A DNA stretch of 64,000 nt, from positions 62,001 through 126,000 of the forward strand of contig CAWHGF010000008.1 in the NCBI GenBank assembly GCA_963828825.1, written 5' to 3'. The translations under genes were made by a program, and so were the position numbers. Within the stretch, counting starts at the first letter, position 1, and each line of letters begins with the position of its first letter. Shown here one piece after another: positions 8,613 to 18,171 of the stretch. The notes under the pieces were generated by a model. It was not told where the DNA came from. It ran no database searches and was given only the letters and a program-made list of their open reading frames with translations. This DNA comes from Bog-473 sp963828825. Its GTDB lineage: Bacteria; Actinomycetota; Acidimicrobiia; Acidimicrobiales; RAAP-2.

Positions 8613-9605
8613 ATGAGGATCACCGAGCTCACGACACCAGCGCTCCTGGTGGAGGCGCACCGGCTGGAGGGCAACGTCCGGACCATGGCCGAAGCCCTGC
8701 CGGGAAGTCGGTTGCGGCCGCACGTCAAGGCGCACAAATGCACCGCACTGGCGACCCGCCAGGCCGCGGCGGGCCACACCGGGTTCACTTGCGCAACCAT
8801 GCGCGAAATGGAGGGGATGGTACGAGCTGGGCTGGGAGCAGACCTCCTGTTGGCGAATGAAGTGGTCGACGCGACTCGGCTGGGCGCGCTCGCCCGAGCG
8901 GGCGCACGCATCACCGTCGCCGTTGACTCCGACGCGACGATCGAGGCGGCGGCGTACGCTGGCGTGCCCGAGGTGCTGATCGACGTCAACGTGGGCCTCC
9001 CTCGCTGCGGTTGCCCGCCCCACGAAGCGGGTCGGCTGGCCGATCGCGCCCGAGCAGCCGGCCTCAGCGTGCGTGGGGTAATGGGGTACGAGGGCCATAT
9101 CATCGGCCTGGAAGACCGGGCAACACGCACCGCCATGCTCCAAGACTCAATGGGTCAGCTCACCATGGCGGCCGGTCAGGTGGGCGCCGAGGTGATCTCG
9201 GCGGGCGGCACCGGGACGTATGACATCAACTCCTGGGCCACCGAAATTCAGGCCGGCTCCTATGCCCTCATGGACACGGCCTACGGCAAGCTCGGGCTGC
9301 CTTTTACCCAGGCGCTCTCCGTCCTGTCCACCGTGATCTCCGTATCCGCGAGTTGGGCCGTGGCCGACTGTGGGCTCAAGGCGCTGGGCATGGACCACGG
9401 GAACCCATCTGTCGAAGGGGCTGAAGTGCGGTTCTGCTCGGACGAACACCTAACGTTCGTCCCTGCTTCTCCCCTTCGTGTCGGGGACCGCATTCGGGTA
9501 CTCCCCGCGCACGTCGACCCGACGATGGCATACCACGACTCCCTCTACGTGGTCGACGGCGACGAGGTTGTCGAGTGCTGGGACGTCGACCTGCGGGGCT
9601 GGTGA
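8613..9605 (+). CDS. PLP-dependent alanine racemase-like / D-threonine aldolase-like enzyme
   Basis: 330 residues from ATG 8613. The N-terminal TIM-barrel carries the PLP lysine in RPHVKAHK (near residue 34), as in DSD1 and D-threonine aldolases. The C-terminal domain ends with the D-serine dehydratase-like region (VADCGLKALGMDHG, then LPAHVDPTM). In zinc-dependent relatives the metal site reads HxC; here it reads HVD, so metal use may differ. It probably acts on a D-amino acid or beta-hydroxy amino acid; the substrate is unassigned. Confidence 0.75.
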   Translation: MRITELTTPALLVEAHRLEGNVRTMAEALPGSRLRPHVKAHKCTALATRQAAAGHTGFTCATMREMEGMVRAGLGADLLLANEVVDATRLGALARAGARITVAVDSDATIEAAAYAGVPEVLIDVNVGLPRCGCPPHEAGRLADRARAAGLSVRGVMGYEGHIIGLEDRATRTAMLQDSMGQLTMAAGQVGAEVISAGGTGTYDINSWATEIQAGSYALMDTAYGKLGLPFTQALSVLSTVISVSASWAVADCGLKALGMDHGNPSVEGAEVRFCSDEHLTFVPASPLRVGDRIRVLPAHVDPTMAYHDSLYVVDGDEVVECWDVDLRGW

Positions 9606-9682
9606 CGGCAGCGACATTCTGAATGAAGACTCAGAGGGAACTCGCCGCCCCGGTAGGGTCTTGCCCGATAAAGGAGGCCGGT

Positions 9683-10324
9683 ATGGCAGACGCCACGTTC
9701 ACGATCGGGGCCGCCGCAGTGTGTAGCGACGGACCCTGCGGCGCGGTGAGCAGGGTGGTCGTTGACCCGGTGGCCCGCGAGCTCACCCACCTGGTGGTCG
9801 AGCCCGAGCACCGCAGCGGTCTGGGCCGGCTCGTCCCGCTCGACATGGTGGAGGCCGGCACAGGCGACGTCCGCCTCCGGTACACGCTCGCCGAGTTCGA
9901 GATGCTCCCCTCCGCCGAGGAGACCGATTTCCTCCCCGGCGGCAGCGGCTATGACGCCTATGCCGCACACGAGGCGTACTACTGGCCCTACTTCGGTCTG
10001 GAGGGTGGCGCCGATCCCAGGCTCGCCTTGGCGAGCGCGGTCGAGACCCGTGACACGCTCCCACCGGGAGAGATCGGCATTCGGCGTGGCGAGGCTGTGC
10101 ACGCGAGCGATGGTGAGATCGGCAACGTGGAAGGCTTGGTCGTTGACTCTGCCCAGGGCCACGTCACCCACGTGCTCCTGCAGGAAGGGCATCTCTGGGG
10201 ACGGAAGCGGGTCGCCATCCCGATCAGCGCCGTCGAGAAGATCGACCAAGACATCACGGTCAAGCTGACCAAGCATGAGATCGAGGCCCTGCCGGCCGTC
10301 GGCGTCACCGAACTCCACCGGTAA
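9683..10324 (+). CDS. PRC-barrel domain protein
   Basis: 213 residues. The start at ATG 9683 is fixed by a strong AAGGAGG six bases upstream. It has two PRC-barrel-like repeats, about residues 5-75 and 130-205, the second with GNVEGLVVDSAQGHVTHVLLQ and WGRKRVAIPISAV. A linker is rich in Tyr and acidic residues. PRC-barrel proteins occur in RNA-processing, photosynthetic and stress contexts; nothing here allows a specific role. Confidence 0.75.
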   Translation: MADATFTIGAAAVCSDGPCGAVSRVVVDPVARELTHLVVEPEHRSGLGRLVPLDMVEAGTGDVRLRYTLAEFEMLPSAEETDFLPGGSGYDAYAAHEAYYWPYFGLEGGADPRLALASAVETRDTLPPGEIGIRRGEAVHASDGEIGNVEGLVVDSAQGHVTHVLLQEGHLWGRKRVAIPISAVEKIDQDITVKLTKHEIEALPAVGVTELHR

Positions 10325-10326
10325 GT

Positions 10327-10342
10327 AGGCGGGAGCCCGCCT
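10327..10342 (+). terminator. GC-rich hairpin after the PRC-barrel gene
   Basis: AGGCGGG and CCCGCCT form a perfect 7-bp stem just after the TAA stop. No T-tract follows, so it may be a weak or factor-dependent terminator. Structure seen; role inferred. Confidence 0.35.
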
Positions 10343-10439
10343 GCATCGGCGGACCCTCACGCGAGGCGTGAATCCTGCCTGTCGGCATTGAGCGGGCCGC
10401 TCGTGGCATCTCCCGTCCACCCGTCTGGGATAGACCAGT

Positions 10440-11204
10440 ATGGTGCGCGGCCACCGCATGGTCATCGGCATTGCCGTCATCGCGCTGTGTGCCTGGTGCG
10501 GTTGGGTCAGCGGCTACCACCGGACGACGGGCGCCGCGGAGATCACGTGGCTCGTGACCGTAGTCGCGGTCATCCTCGTCGACGTTGCACTCTGGCGCGG
10601 GCGGAGGGGTGGGCGCTGGGGCTGGCGTCTCGAACCAGTCGGTGACCCTTGGCCCCGCCAAAGCCTCGGAGGCCCTGGCCCGGCGCTCCGCGGCGTCGCG
10701 CCGTGGCTGGCGCTCATCGTGATGGTCCTGGGCTGGGAGGTGCTCGGCATCGATACGGGACCGCACCAGTACCACCTCACGATCAGCGCGCTGGCCCAGG
10801 CCTACCGTCCGTTGAACGCCGCCCTCCTCCTCGTCTGGGTGCTCGTCGGGATCGGCTACGAGGCCGCACGCGTCCGAGCGCCGTTCAGCCGCCTCGGGAC
10901 AGCAGATGAAGCGAGAGACCCCAACGCGTCTGAAAACGGGAGGGCGTACGCCGCGGCCATGGGGACAACGGGAATCCACCACGGCGCTCCAGCTCTGCTC
11001 CTGCCGTCAAGTCCACCGGCTGGAGTCGCGTTCTGGGTGGCGGTCCCCCTCGCCGCCGTTCTCATCGACGTCGCCGCTCGCCGCTCGCAAGGCCGGCGCG
11101 CGAACGCAGACGAATTCGTCAGGTTCATCTCCACGTCGCGGCTGGCGAATGTGGCGCTCATCGCTGCGTGGGTGTTCGCCGGCTACCACCTGTTCGCGCG
11201 CTGA
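10440..11204 (+). CDS. Hypothetical integral membrane protein
   Basis: 254 residues from ATG. Hydrophobic segments at about residues 7-25, 36-52, 87-103, 123-140, 192-212 and 230-250 suggest five or six membrane spans. Charged patches (RGRRGGRWGWR, RRSQGRRANADE) fall in predicted loops. No family recognised. It stands alone between the PRC-barrel gene and a convergent SRPBCC gene. Confidence 0.6.
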   Translation: MVRGHRMVIGIAVIALCAWCGWVSGYHRTTGAAEITWLVTVVAVILVDVALWRGRRGGRWGWRLEPVGDPWPRQSLGGPGPALRGVAPWLALIVMVLGWEVLGIDTGPHQYHLTISALAQAYRPLNAALLLVWVLVGIGYEAARVRAPFSRLGTADEARDPNASENGRAYAAAMGTTGIHHGAPALLLPSSPPAGVAFWVAVPLAAVLIDVAARRSQGRRANADEFVRFISTSRLANVALIAAWVFAGYHLFAR

Positions 11205-11279
11205 CAAGCGGGGTTCCCGCGCCACAGCGCTCAGCGGATCATGCCCTCACGCCCTCCGCGGCATGCCGTCCGCGCGTCC

Positions 11280-11747
11280 CTAGGGAGCGGTCACCAGTGC
11301 GTCGAGCCGGGCCAAGGTCAACTCCATGTCTCGACGCGTCTTCTTCGAGTAGATGTCGCCGAGCTTCAGGAGCACTCGCTGGTGGTCGGTGGAGATATCC
11401 CAACTTTCCCGCACCAGAGTGCGATCTCCCCGGGGTTCGAGCTCGTAGCGCCAGATCCGCCCCGCCACGTACGGTTCGAGTTTGCCCTTGGGGCCCGTTT
11501 GCCAGGCGATCCGACGGTTCTCTTCGAACTCGACCACGGTGTTCACCGTCGAATAGCGGATGCCCAACTTCATCCCCATGCCGAACGTCACTCCCAGGGC
11601 AAGGCGCGCCGAGTCCGTTTCGTTCGCTTCTTGAAGCATCCCCGAACCATCGATGAGCGCGTGTTGGGCCGGGTTGACCAGGACGTCGAAGATCACCTCC
11701 GGTGAGGCGCTGATAAGCCGCTCGACCGTGAACACGTCGTCCTTCAA
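11280..11747 (-). CDS. SRPBCC (START-like) family protein
   Basis: 155 residues from ATG. The pattern follows polyketide-cyclase/dehydrase-like START proteins: FTVERLISASPEVIFDVLVNP at the N-terminus, NTVVEFEENRRIAWQT in the middle, and a C-terminal amphipathic helix. These proteins bind hydrophobic ligands. It is convergent with the preceding membrane protein and monocistronic. The ligand is unknown. Confidence 0.8.
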   Translation of the reverse strand: MKDDVFTVERLISASPEVIFDVLVNPAQHALIDGSGMLQEANETDSARLALGVTFGMGMKLGIRYSTVNTVVEFEENRRIAWQTGPKGKLEPYVAGRIWRYELEPRGDRTLVRESWDISTDHQRVLLKLGDIYSKKTRRDMELTLARLDALVTAP

Positions 11748-11838
11748 TTTCCCGCTCCCTGCTGCTCAGTGACCGCTGTAAGAGCCAACCCGGCGCATCC
11801 CCGCGCTGCCCCATAATCCTTTTGACTAGGGCCTGAGG

Positions 11839-12033
11839 TCAACGATCCTCGATAGCACCCTTTGTTCCATGGTCGTTGTGCCAAACGTCAATGAGGGTAT
11901 TGGTGGCGATCCTCGTGTTGTCGCCCTCCGCGCTCCCAAGCCACCCGCAAGAGCAGAGCCCAACGATGCCGACCCTTCCGACCACGCTCGTGACGTGCGA
12001 ACTGATCTGAACGATCTTGTGCTCGCTCCCCAT
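11839..12033 (-). CDS. Small hypothetical protein with a CxCGW motif
   Basis: 64 residues from ATG. The central LCSCGWLGSAEG followed by a downstream His (DVWHNDHG) resembles small actinobacterial proteins in which a C-x-C-x-W knuckle precedes an H, possibly a mini zinc site. No operon partner. Coding is plausible but unproven. Confidence 0.45.
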   Translation of the reverse strand: MGSEHKIVQISSHVTSVVGRVGIVGLCSCGWLGSAEGDNTRIATNTLIDVWHNDHGTKGAIEDR

Positions 12034-12220
12034 GCGACCTCCCGAGGTTGCTCAGGGCCCCTTCAAGGCGAGCCCGTTTCCTAAACGGCGGTTGCGAAGG
12101 TTATCGCCTCTGGTCCGGCGCGTTCACAGCCACCGTCGACCCGACCCTCACGATCGGGTCGCGCACACTTGGCCGAGAACGCCCCAACGCTTATCGTTTT
12201 GCCAGACGGAACGGGCAAAA

Positions 12221-12445
12221 ATGGGTGCAGCAGTGGACACCGAGGGCGGCCAGCTATCCCCATCCGACCAGGAGTTGTGGGATGTCGTCGGGAAGCTGGA
12301 GCTTCCCATGATCTTGATCGACCTGAACGATCTCACGGTGAGTGCCCTCAGCAGGGCTGCTCTAAAGTACTTCGGCTGCTCCACCGGATCCGATTCAGAG
12401 CACGCGTCAGTCACCGGAAGCTTTGGGCGAGTCTCCGTGTTGTAG
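12221..12445 (+). pseudogene. PAS-like N-terminal fragment
   Basis: 74 codons from ATG. ELWDVVGKLELPMILIDLND and ALSRAALKYFG look like the first strand-helix part of a PAS sensor domain, but the domain stops after about 50 residues and the tail is unrelated. It ends five bases before the LLM oxidoreductase start. It is probably the 5' remnant of a sensor or regulator gene cut by a deletion. Confidence 0.4.
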
Positions 12446-12450
12446 AGGGC

Positions 12451-13506
12451 GTGGTCCCTCTTTCCGTACTCGATCTCGCCACCGTGGCAACGGGTTCAAC
12501 GCCGGCCCAAGCCCTGAGAGAGACGGTAGAAGGCGCTTCGGAGGTGGAGCGACTCGGCTACCACCGGTTGTGGGTGGCCGAGCATCATGGGATGCCCGCC
12601 GTGGCCAGCTCCGCGCCCGCCGTCCTGATCGCTCACCTGGCCGATGCCACCACCACCCTGCGCGTCGGCTCGGGTGGCGTCATGCTGCCCAACCACGCCC
12701 CGCTCGTGGTGGCCGAACAGTTCGCGACCCTCGAGGCCCTGCACCCGGGGAGGATCGACCTCGGACTCGGACGTGCTCCGGGGACCGACCAGGTGACGGT
12801 CCGGGCCCTTCGGCGCACGCCCGATATGCTCGCGGACACGTTTCCTGACGATGTCGTGGAGCTGATCAACTACCTCCTGCCCGGCGAGGGCCCGCCGAGC
12901 CATCCATCAGCCAATCCCGGCCGCGGCTACCTCCCCGAGGTGTGGCTCCTCGGCTCATCCCTCTTCAGTGCCCAACTGGCCGGTCTCCTCGGGCTGCCGT
13001 TCTCGTTCGCCTACCACTTCGCACCAAAGCTCCTCGATGCCGCCCTCTCCACCTACCGATCGAACTTCCGTCCCTCGGTGCTGCATGCCGAGCCCAGAGT
13101 CATGGTGGCCGTGTCCGTGCTTTGTGCGCCGAGCGAGGCCGAAGCTCTCTGGCTTTCCGGCTCGACCGCACTGAGCATCTTGCAGTTACGATCGGGCCGC
13201 TTGGGTCCGCTGCCCTCCCCCGAGGAGGCGGCGGAGTACCCGTTCAGCGCCGTTGAGAAATCGATCATCGAAGAGGCGATGTCGACGCATCTGATCGGTG
13301 AGCCGGAGACGGTGACCGGGGGCTTGCGGCGGCTGCAGGACCGCACCGACGCCGACGAGATCATGCTCTCGACCCGGTCCCATTCCTCTGAGGCCCGGGT
13401 GCGGTCCCTGTCCCTGATCGCTCAGAACTGGGGAATGGTCACACCGGCGCCGGACGACGACGGCCGTCGGGCGCCGACCGCCGCTCCCCACCCGATCACG
13501 CACTGA
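12451..13506 (+). CDS. LLM-class (MsnO8-like) flavin-dependent oxidoreductase
   Basis: 351 residues with GTG 12451 as the likely start, since PLSVLDLATVATGSTPAQAL is the usual N-terminus of this subfamily; a longer frame upstream runs through the PAS remnant. Luciferase-like TIM-barrel motifs include RLWVAEHHGMP, LRVGSGGVMLPNH and HPGRIDLGLGRAPG. These enzymes use reduced FMN (or F420H2) to oxidise small organics. The C-terminal 20 residues are low complexity. Substrate unknown. Confidence 0.85.
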   Translation: MVPLSVLDLATVATGSTPAQALRETVEGASEVERLGYHRLWVAEHHGMPAVASSAPAVLIAHLADATTTLRVGSGGVMLPNHAPLVVAEQFATLEALHPGRIDLGLGRAPGTDQVTVRALRRTPDMLADTFPDDVVELINYLLPGEGPPSHPSANPGRGYLPEVWLLGSSLFSAQLAGLLGLPFSFAYHFAPKLLDAALSTYRSNFRPSVLHAEPRVMVAVSVLCAPSEAEALWLSGSTALSILQLRSGRLGPLPSPEEAAEYPFSAVEKSIIEEAMSTHLIGEPETVTGGLRRLQDRTDADEIMLSTRSHSSEARVRSLSLIAQNWGMVTPAPDDDGRRAPTAAPHPITH

Positions 13507-13579
13507 AAGCCCGAGCCACACGCTCGAGCCGCACGATGCCCGAGGCGAAGTCGGGGACGATCGCACCCACCTGTGAAAG

Positions 13580-13660
13580 GGAGATCCTGACGTGGTGCTC
13601 GACTACCAATCGGTCGACGTTACCGAAGCTGTCAGCGATATCGACGTCGTGTTTGACCTA
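13580..13660 (+). pseudogene. Remnant of a zinc-type alcohol dehydrogenase/quinone oxidoreductase
   Basis: In one frame the sequence reads DVVLDYQSVDVTEAVSDIDV followed by VFDL, which matches the end of the Rossmann fold of MDR quinone oxidoreductases (the LGADxVIDY...DVVFDxVGG region). No flanking homologous sequence is present. This is a 27-codon gene scrap next to def. Confidence 0.35.
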
Positions 13661-14299
13661 GGGAATGCGTCCGGCGGCTCCGGTCGCAGGAGGCAGCGTG
13701 AACCCGAGCGCCTCGGCCGCAGCGGAGGGCGATCGGCCGGCCCATCGCTGGGTGTAGTTGTCAATCGTCGACAACGATCTGGTCTCGGCCCGGTCGAGGT
13801 ACAGACAACCGTGGAGATGGTCGACCTCGTGCTGGACGATACGGGCCGCCCACCCCGAGAAGATCTCGTCGATTGGTTGACCATGCTGGTCGAGGGCCTG
13901 GACCCGGACGGCGCGGTGTCGGGCCACGACCCCGGTGATACGGGGAACGCTCAGGCACCCCTCGTAAAAGCTCACCAGGTCGTCATCATGCACCGGCTGC
14001 AATGTCGGATTGACCAAGACGGTGAAGGCCAGCGAGTTTCGTTCCCGTGCCGCTCGATCTTCTTCGCTCAACTGTCCCCATCGCTCCGGGCCGTCCTGAA
14101 GCACGGCGAGCTGGAGCGCCACTCCGACCTGGGGGGCGGCCAGACCCACCCCCGGTGCCGCGTTCATGGTCGCCCGCATCAGGACGACAAGACGCTGCAG
14201 CTCGGGAGCACCAAGGTCGGCGGGGTCGACCGGCTCGGCACGTTGGCGAAGGACCGGGTCTCCGCACTCGACGATTGGTAGCAGTTCGGGTTCGCTCAT
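13658..14299 (-). CDS. def: Peptide deformylase
   Basis: 213 residues from ATG. All three deformylase motifs are present: GVGLAAPQVG (about residues 50-59), EGCLSVPR (metal-binding Cys) and QHEVDHLHG (HExxH metal and catalytic site). It removes the formyl group from nascent proteins. The C-terminal 30 residues form a low-complexity tail common in actinobacterial paralogues. It is not beside fmt, so it may be an accessory copy. Confidence 0.93.
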   Translation of the reverse strand: MSEPELLPIVECGDPVLRQRAEPVDPADLGAPELQRLVVLMRATMNAAPGVGLAAPQVGVALQLAVLQDGPERWGQLSEEDRAARERNSLAFTVLVNPTLQPVHDDDLVSFYEGCLSVPRITGVVARHRAVRVQALDQHGQPIDEIFSGWAARIVQHEVDHLHGCLYLDRAETRSLSTIDNYTQRWAGRSPSAAAEALGFTLPPATGAAGRIP

Positions 14300-14471
14300 T
14301 GGCCCGCGGCACGCTCGGCGGCGGCAACATCCTGGCGCAGTCCGAGCCGCACCGGGTTGTGGCCACCACCTCGTGAATCCGTTTTGCTGACCAACCTAAG
14401 CAGATAGTCGGATGCTCGGTGAGGGCGGCTGCGGCCACGGGGCGTTCGAAGTCGTGGGAACAGCGGGACGA

Positions 14472-15689
14472 TCACGTTCTTCCCTCACCTGCATCACCGC
14501 TGCCGGTTCCCATTACGCCGTCGGCGACGGCCTGCGCGGGCAACGTCATCAGCGCGTGATCCAGATCGTGCAGGAGATCGTCAATCGTCTCGATTCCCAC
14601 ACTGAGTCTCACTAGGTCACCGGGCACCTCGTTGCTGGTGCCGGAGGTGCTGACATGGGTCATGCGGGCCGGATGCTCAATGAGGCTCTCCACGGCGCCG
14701 AGGCTCTCGGCCAAGGTGAAGATGCGGGTCCGAGAGCAGAGCTCGACGGCAGCTGGTTCCCCACCGTGCACGGTGAAACTGACCATTCCACCGAAGGCCC
14801 GCATCTGCGACCGGGCGACCTGATGACCCGGGTGATCCGGGAGCGACGGATGATGCACCTGTTTCACTGCCGCATGGCCGCGTAGGTATTCGACGATCGC
14901 CAGTGCATTGGCGCAGTGCCGCTCCATCCGCACACCCAAGGTCTTGGCCCCACGCTGTACAAGGAAGCAGTCGAAGGGCCCAGGAACGGCGCCCGCCGCA
15001 TTTTGCAGGAACCCCAGTCGAGAGGCGATGTCCTCGTCGCAGGTCGCGGCAAAGCCCCCGATGACGTCGGAGTGGCCACTGAGGTACTTGGTCGTCGAGT
15101 GCACGACGATGTCGGCTCCCAGCCTCAGAGGCTGCTGTATCCACGGTGTAGCGAAGGTGTTGTCCACGACGACGAGGGCTCCCTGACGGTGCGCGGCGGC
15201 CGATACGGCGGCGATGTCGATGACGTGGAGCAACGGATTTGTCGGTGATTCCAGCCAGACCATGCGCGTCGCCGGTCGCCACACCGCATCGAGGTCAGAG
15301 AGGTCAACGGTGTCGACAGCCAGACCGACCGGGCCGTGGATCGCGGTGGCCAACCGGAACGTTCCTCCGTAGCTGTCGGTCTGCATGACGAGATGGTCGC
15401 CCGGGCTCAAGAGGCGCATCACCGCGTCCTCGGCTGCCAGCCCGCTGGCGAAGGCGAACCCGAAATCCGCCCCTTCGAGCAGCGCGAGGTGCCGCTCGAG
15501 GCTGGCGCGGGAAGGGTTGCCCGACCTGGCGTACTCGAAGCCGCGAGGCTGGCCAACGGCGTCCTGTTGGAAGGTCGAGGAAAGGTACACAGGGGTGTTG
15601 ATCGCTCCGGTGACAGCGTCAGGAGATTCGCCGCCGTGCACCGCGTTGGTCTCGAAGCCCAGTCCTTCGACGTCAGGCTGACCCGTCAC
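14472..15689 (-). CDS. metB: Cystathionine gamma-synthase/gamma-lyase family (MetB-like) PLP enzyme
   Basis: 405 residues from ATG, which overlaps the stop of the cbs gene (ATGA). Cys/Met metabolism PLP-enzyme motifs include YARSGNPSRASLE, SYGGTFRL and the PLP lysine in STTKYLSGHSDVIGG. The pairing with cystathionine beta-synthase suggests that it cleaves cystathionine to cysteine (reverse transsulfuration), although synthase activity cannot be excluded by sequence alone. Confidence 0.88.
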   Translation of the reverse strand: MTGQPDVEGLGFETNAVHGGESPDAVTGAINTPVYLSSTFQQDAVGQPRGFEYARSGNPSRASLERHLALLEGADFGFAFASGLAAEDAVMRLLSPGDHLVMQTDSYGGTFRLATAIHGPVGLAVDTVDLSDLDAVWRPATRMVWLESPTNPLLHVIDIAAVSAAAHRQGALVVVDNTFATPWIQQPLRLGADIVVHSTTKYLSGHSDVIGGFAATCDEDIASRLGFLQNAAGAVPGPFDCFLVQRGAKTLGVRMERHCANALAIVEYLRGHAAVKQVHHPSLPDHPGHQVARSQMRAFGGMVSFTVHGGEPAAVELCSRTRIFTLAESLGAVESLIEHPARMTHVSTSGTSNEVPGDLVRLSVGIETIDDLLHDLDHALMTLPAQAVADGVMGTGSGDAGEGRT

Positions 15690-17365
15690 CGTGACCTCAC
15701 CGCGGCGTCCGTGGCCAGAATCGCCAGCACGTCGGAGCGGGTGATGACTCCCACCGGGTGGCCCCGATCGAGAACGAGCAGGGCCGGTGCCCCCTCCAGC
15801 TTCCCCACTGCCACCTGGACTTGCTCGCCCGCCCCAATGGTGGGGAGCGGGCTGCCCATGACGTCACTCACGAGGCGGTCGAGGTTGGACGAGTCGGCGA
15901 AGGCCGAATCCATCAGCTCGCGCTCGGTCACCCCTCCGACGACCTCGGCCAGGACCACCGGCGGTTCATGTTTGATCACAGGCATCTGGCTCACGCCGTA
16001 CTCGCGGAGGATGGCGATGGCTTCTCGCACAGTCTCGTCAGGGTGTGTGTGGACGAGCGTCGGAAGAGACGCATCGCGGCCCGCCAGGATGTCGTCCACC
16101 GTCGGCCCGGCCTCGTGCATGAACCCGTAGTCGGTCATCCACGCGTCGTTGTAGATCTTCGAGAGATAGCCGCGCCCGGAATCAGGGATGTGGACCACCA
16201 TGACCGCATCCGCCGGCAGGTCACGTCCGGCGATCAGCGCGGCAGCGATGGCCGTTCCCCCTGACCCGCCGAGCAGGAGCCCTTCGTCCCGCGTGACCCG
16301 GCGGGCGGTGGCAAAGCTCTCGGCGTCCGAGACGGCGATCACCCGGTCCACCACCGAGGGGTCATATGTCGAGGGCCAGAAGTCCTCGCCGATCCCTTCG
16401 ACCAGGTAGGGCCGTCCGGACCCGCCCGAATAGACGGAACCCTCAGGATCGGCGCCGATGATCTGGACCGAGGGATTCTGCTCCCTGAGATAGCGACCAA
16501 TGCCGGTGATGGTGCCTCCCGTTCCGATGCCGGCCACGAAGTGCGTGACCCGCCCACGCGTCTGCTCCCAGATCTCCGGTCCTGCCGTCTCGTATTGGGC
16601 CCGCGGATTTTGAGGGTTGTGATACTGATCGGGTTTCCATGCGTTGGGGACCTCGCGGGCCAGGCGGTCCGAGACCGAATAGTAGGAGTCGGGGTGTTCA
16701 GGCGGCACCGAGGTCGGGCAGACGATGACCTCTGTGCCATAAGCGCGCAGCATGGCGATCTTGTCGGTAGCCACCTTGTCGGGACAGACGAAGATGCACT
16801 TGTACCCCCGGCGGACGGCGACGATGGCCAGACCGACACCGGTATTGCCACTGGTCGGTTCGACGATCGTGCCTCCGGGGACGAGCTGACCGTCCCGCTC
16901 GGCCGCTTCGATCATGGAGAGAGCAATCCGATCCTTTGACGATCCACCCGGATTGAACATCTCGAGTTTGCCGATGAGGGTGCAGTCCAAACCGATCGCT
17001 GTCCGCTCCAGTCGCACCATTGGGGTATGACCTATCAATTCGATCAGGGACTCAGCCACGTCCATTGGGAGTCCCGGATCGGTGACGGGACGGACGTCGA
17101 CCCCCATCAGCGTCGGCGAGACCTCCGGAGGGATCGGCTCGTCGGTGAAGAGCTCAGTCGGTATCCCGGCCCGGCGCAGACCGGCCGCAACGGGAGCCGC
17201 ATCGACCAGAGGCCCCCAGACGCTGATGCGACGCGGGATCCTCGCCCGCAACGATCCGACGAGAGTCTCGAGCGATTCGTCCACCCCGAGTCGGTGCAGC
17301 TGGCGGGATCGGTCCTGCAGTCGGGCCGGGGGTGGTGCAGCGCCCACCACGACAAGGAGATCCAT
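15686..17365 (-). CDS. cbs: Cystathionine beta-synthase with C-terminal CBS pair
   Basis: The core from about residue 101 (SLIELIGHTPMVRL) is a fold-type II PLP enzyme with the PLP lysine in NPGGSSKDRIA, the SGNTGVGLA loop, and two C-terminal CBS motifs (about residues 430-559) that may sense an adenosyl ligand. It condenses serine and homocysteine. From the ATG at 17065 it is 459 residues, the usual actinobacterial length. The frame is open to an ATG at 17365, adding a 100-residue extension with coding-like GC3. Either the gene has an unusual N-domain or the start is 17065. It forms an operon with the MetB-like gene. Confidence 0.85.
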   Translation of the reverse strand: MDLLVVVGAAPPPARLQDRSRQLHRLGVDESLETLVGSLRARIPRRISVWGPLVDAAPVAAGLRRAGIPTELFTDEPIPPEVSPTLMGVDVRPVTDPGLPMDVAESLIELIGHTPMVRLERTAIGLDCTLIGKLEMFNPGGSSKDRIALSMIEAAERDGQLVPGGTIVEPTSGNTGVGLAIVAVRRGYKCIFVCPDKVATDKIAMLRAYGTEVIVCPTSVPPEHPDSYYSVSDRLAREVPNAWKPDQYHNPQNPRAQYETAGPEIWEQTRGRVTHFVAGIGTGGTITGIGRYLREQNPSVQIIGADPEGSVYSGGSGRPYLVEGIGEDFWPSTYDPSVVDRVIAVSDAESFATARRVTRDEGLLLGGSGGTAIAAALIAGRDLPADAVMVVHIPDSGRGYLSKIYNDAWMTDYGFMHEAGPTVDDILAGRDASLPTLVHTHPDETVREAIAILREYGVSQMPVIKHEPPVVLAEVVGGVTERELMDSAFADSSNLDRLVSDVMGSPLPTIGAGEQVQVAVGKLEGAPALLVLDRGHPVGVITRSDVLAILATDAAVRSR

Positions 17366-18171
17366 GCCGTCTCTTTATCATCTCCACCTGTCCTGCCGAC
17401 ATGGGGATCGGTCGGCCCAGGATTTTGGCTCCTGCCCACGAGTCTCCGACGTGATAACGGGCCGCTCCATGTCGGATACCCGCGAACTCCTCGGGTGTGC
17501 GGGCCAGCCGGACCTTCGTCGGCTCGGACAAGATACCGGAACCCAGGAGCTTCTTGGCCTGGTTGGACCGGGCGAGCCGGCGACGTCGGCCACACCTTGC
17601 GGCATGACGCACGTAGAGGAACTCCTCACAGCTCCCCGTTTCAGTTAGACGCACTCGACAATCTTGAGTCCATTGCTGGTCAAGTATCAGATGACAACGC
17701 CAACCCGATTCAGCAGGTATGTGAAATTTCCTGACGAGACCATCCGTTCCGGTCACGGAGTAGACGTTGGCGTTGAGCCCAATCGAAGTGGCCGCCGGGG
17801 CTAGTTTCGCGGTCCAAAGTGCGATGACGCATATCCGGCTCCTGCCCCATCCCCGACGAACGAGTCTTGAGAAGTCTTGGCCGATCCCGCGGGCGGAACT
17901 GTCTGATCGGGGGGTTCGTTGAGCGGAGCGGTGCGTCCCAACGAGACGGCCGCTCCTCTTTCGGAGAGAACGCCCGGACAACTCGCTAGGTCCTGGTCAG
18001 ATCAAAGGTGACCTTTCTGGATGTGAACTGCACGAACTCGTCGAGGAATTCACAATCTGTTCATCATCCTTGGCCCTCCTGGCATTGTGGGCGGCGTCAA
18101 ATCGCTTCAGACTGTACTCCGACCCGACGTTGAATTTGCGAAGCCTGTACTAACCCTGAACGGGAGGAGCA
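17366..18171. other. Long intergenic region upstream of glnA
   Basis: No convincing gene in about 800 bases. Several frames are open, but their translations show no recognised motif. A 7-bp inverted pair, GGAGCGG (17925-17931) and CCGCTCC (17950-17956), is followed by TCTTT and could be a terminator-like hairpin. The last 70 bases should hold the glnA promoter; GGGAGGAGC precedes the glnA ATG. Confidence 0.4.

Noticed and set aside
13592..14281. Plus-strand frame opposite peptide deformylase
   Set aside because: Beyond its first 20 codons (the dehydrogenase scrap), it is antisense of def, whose three motifs are unambiguous.
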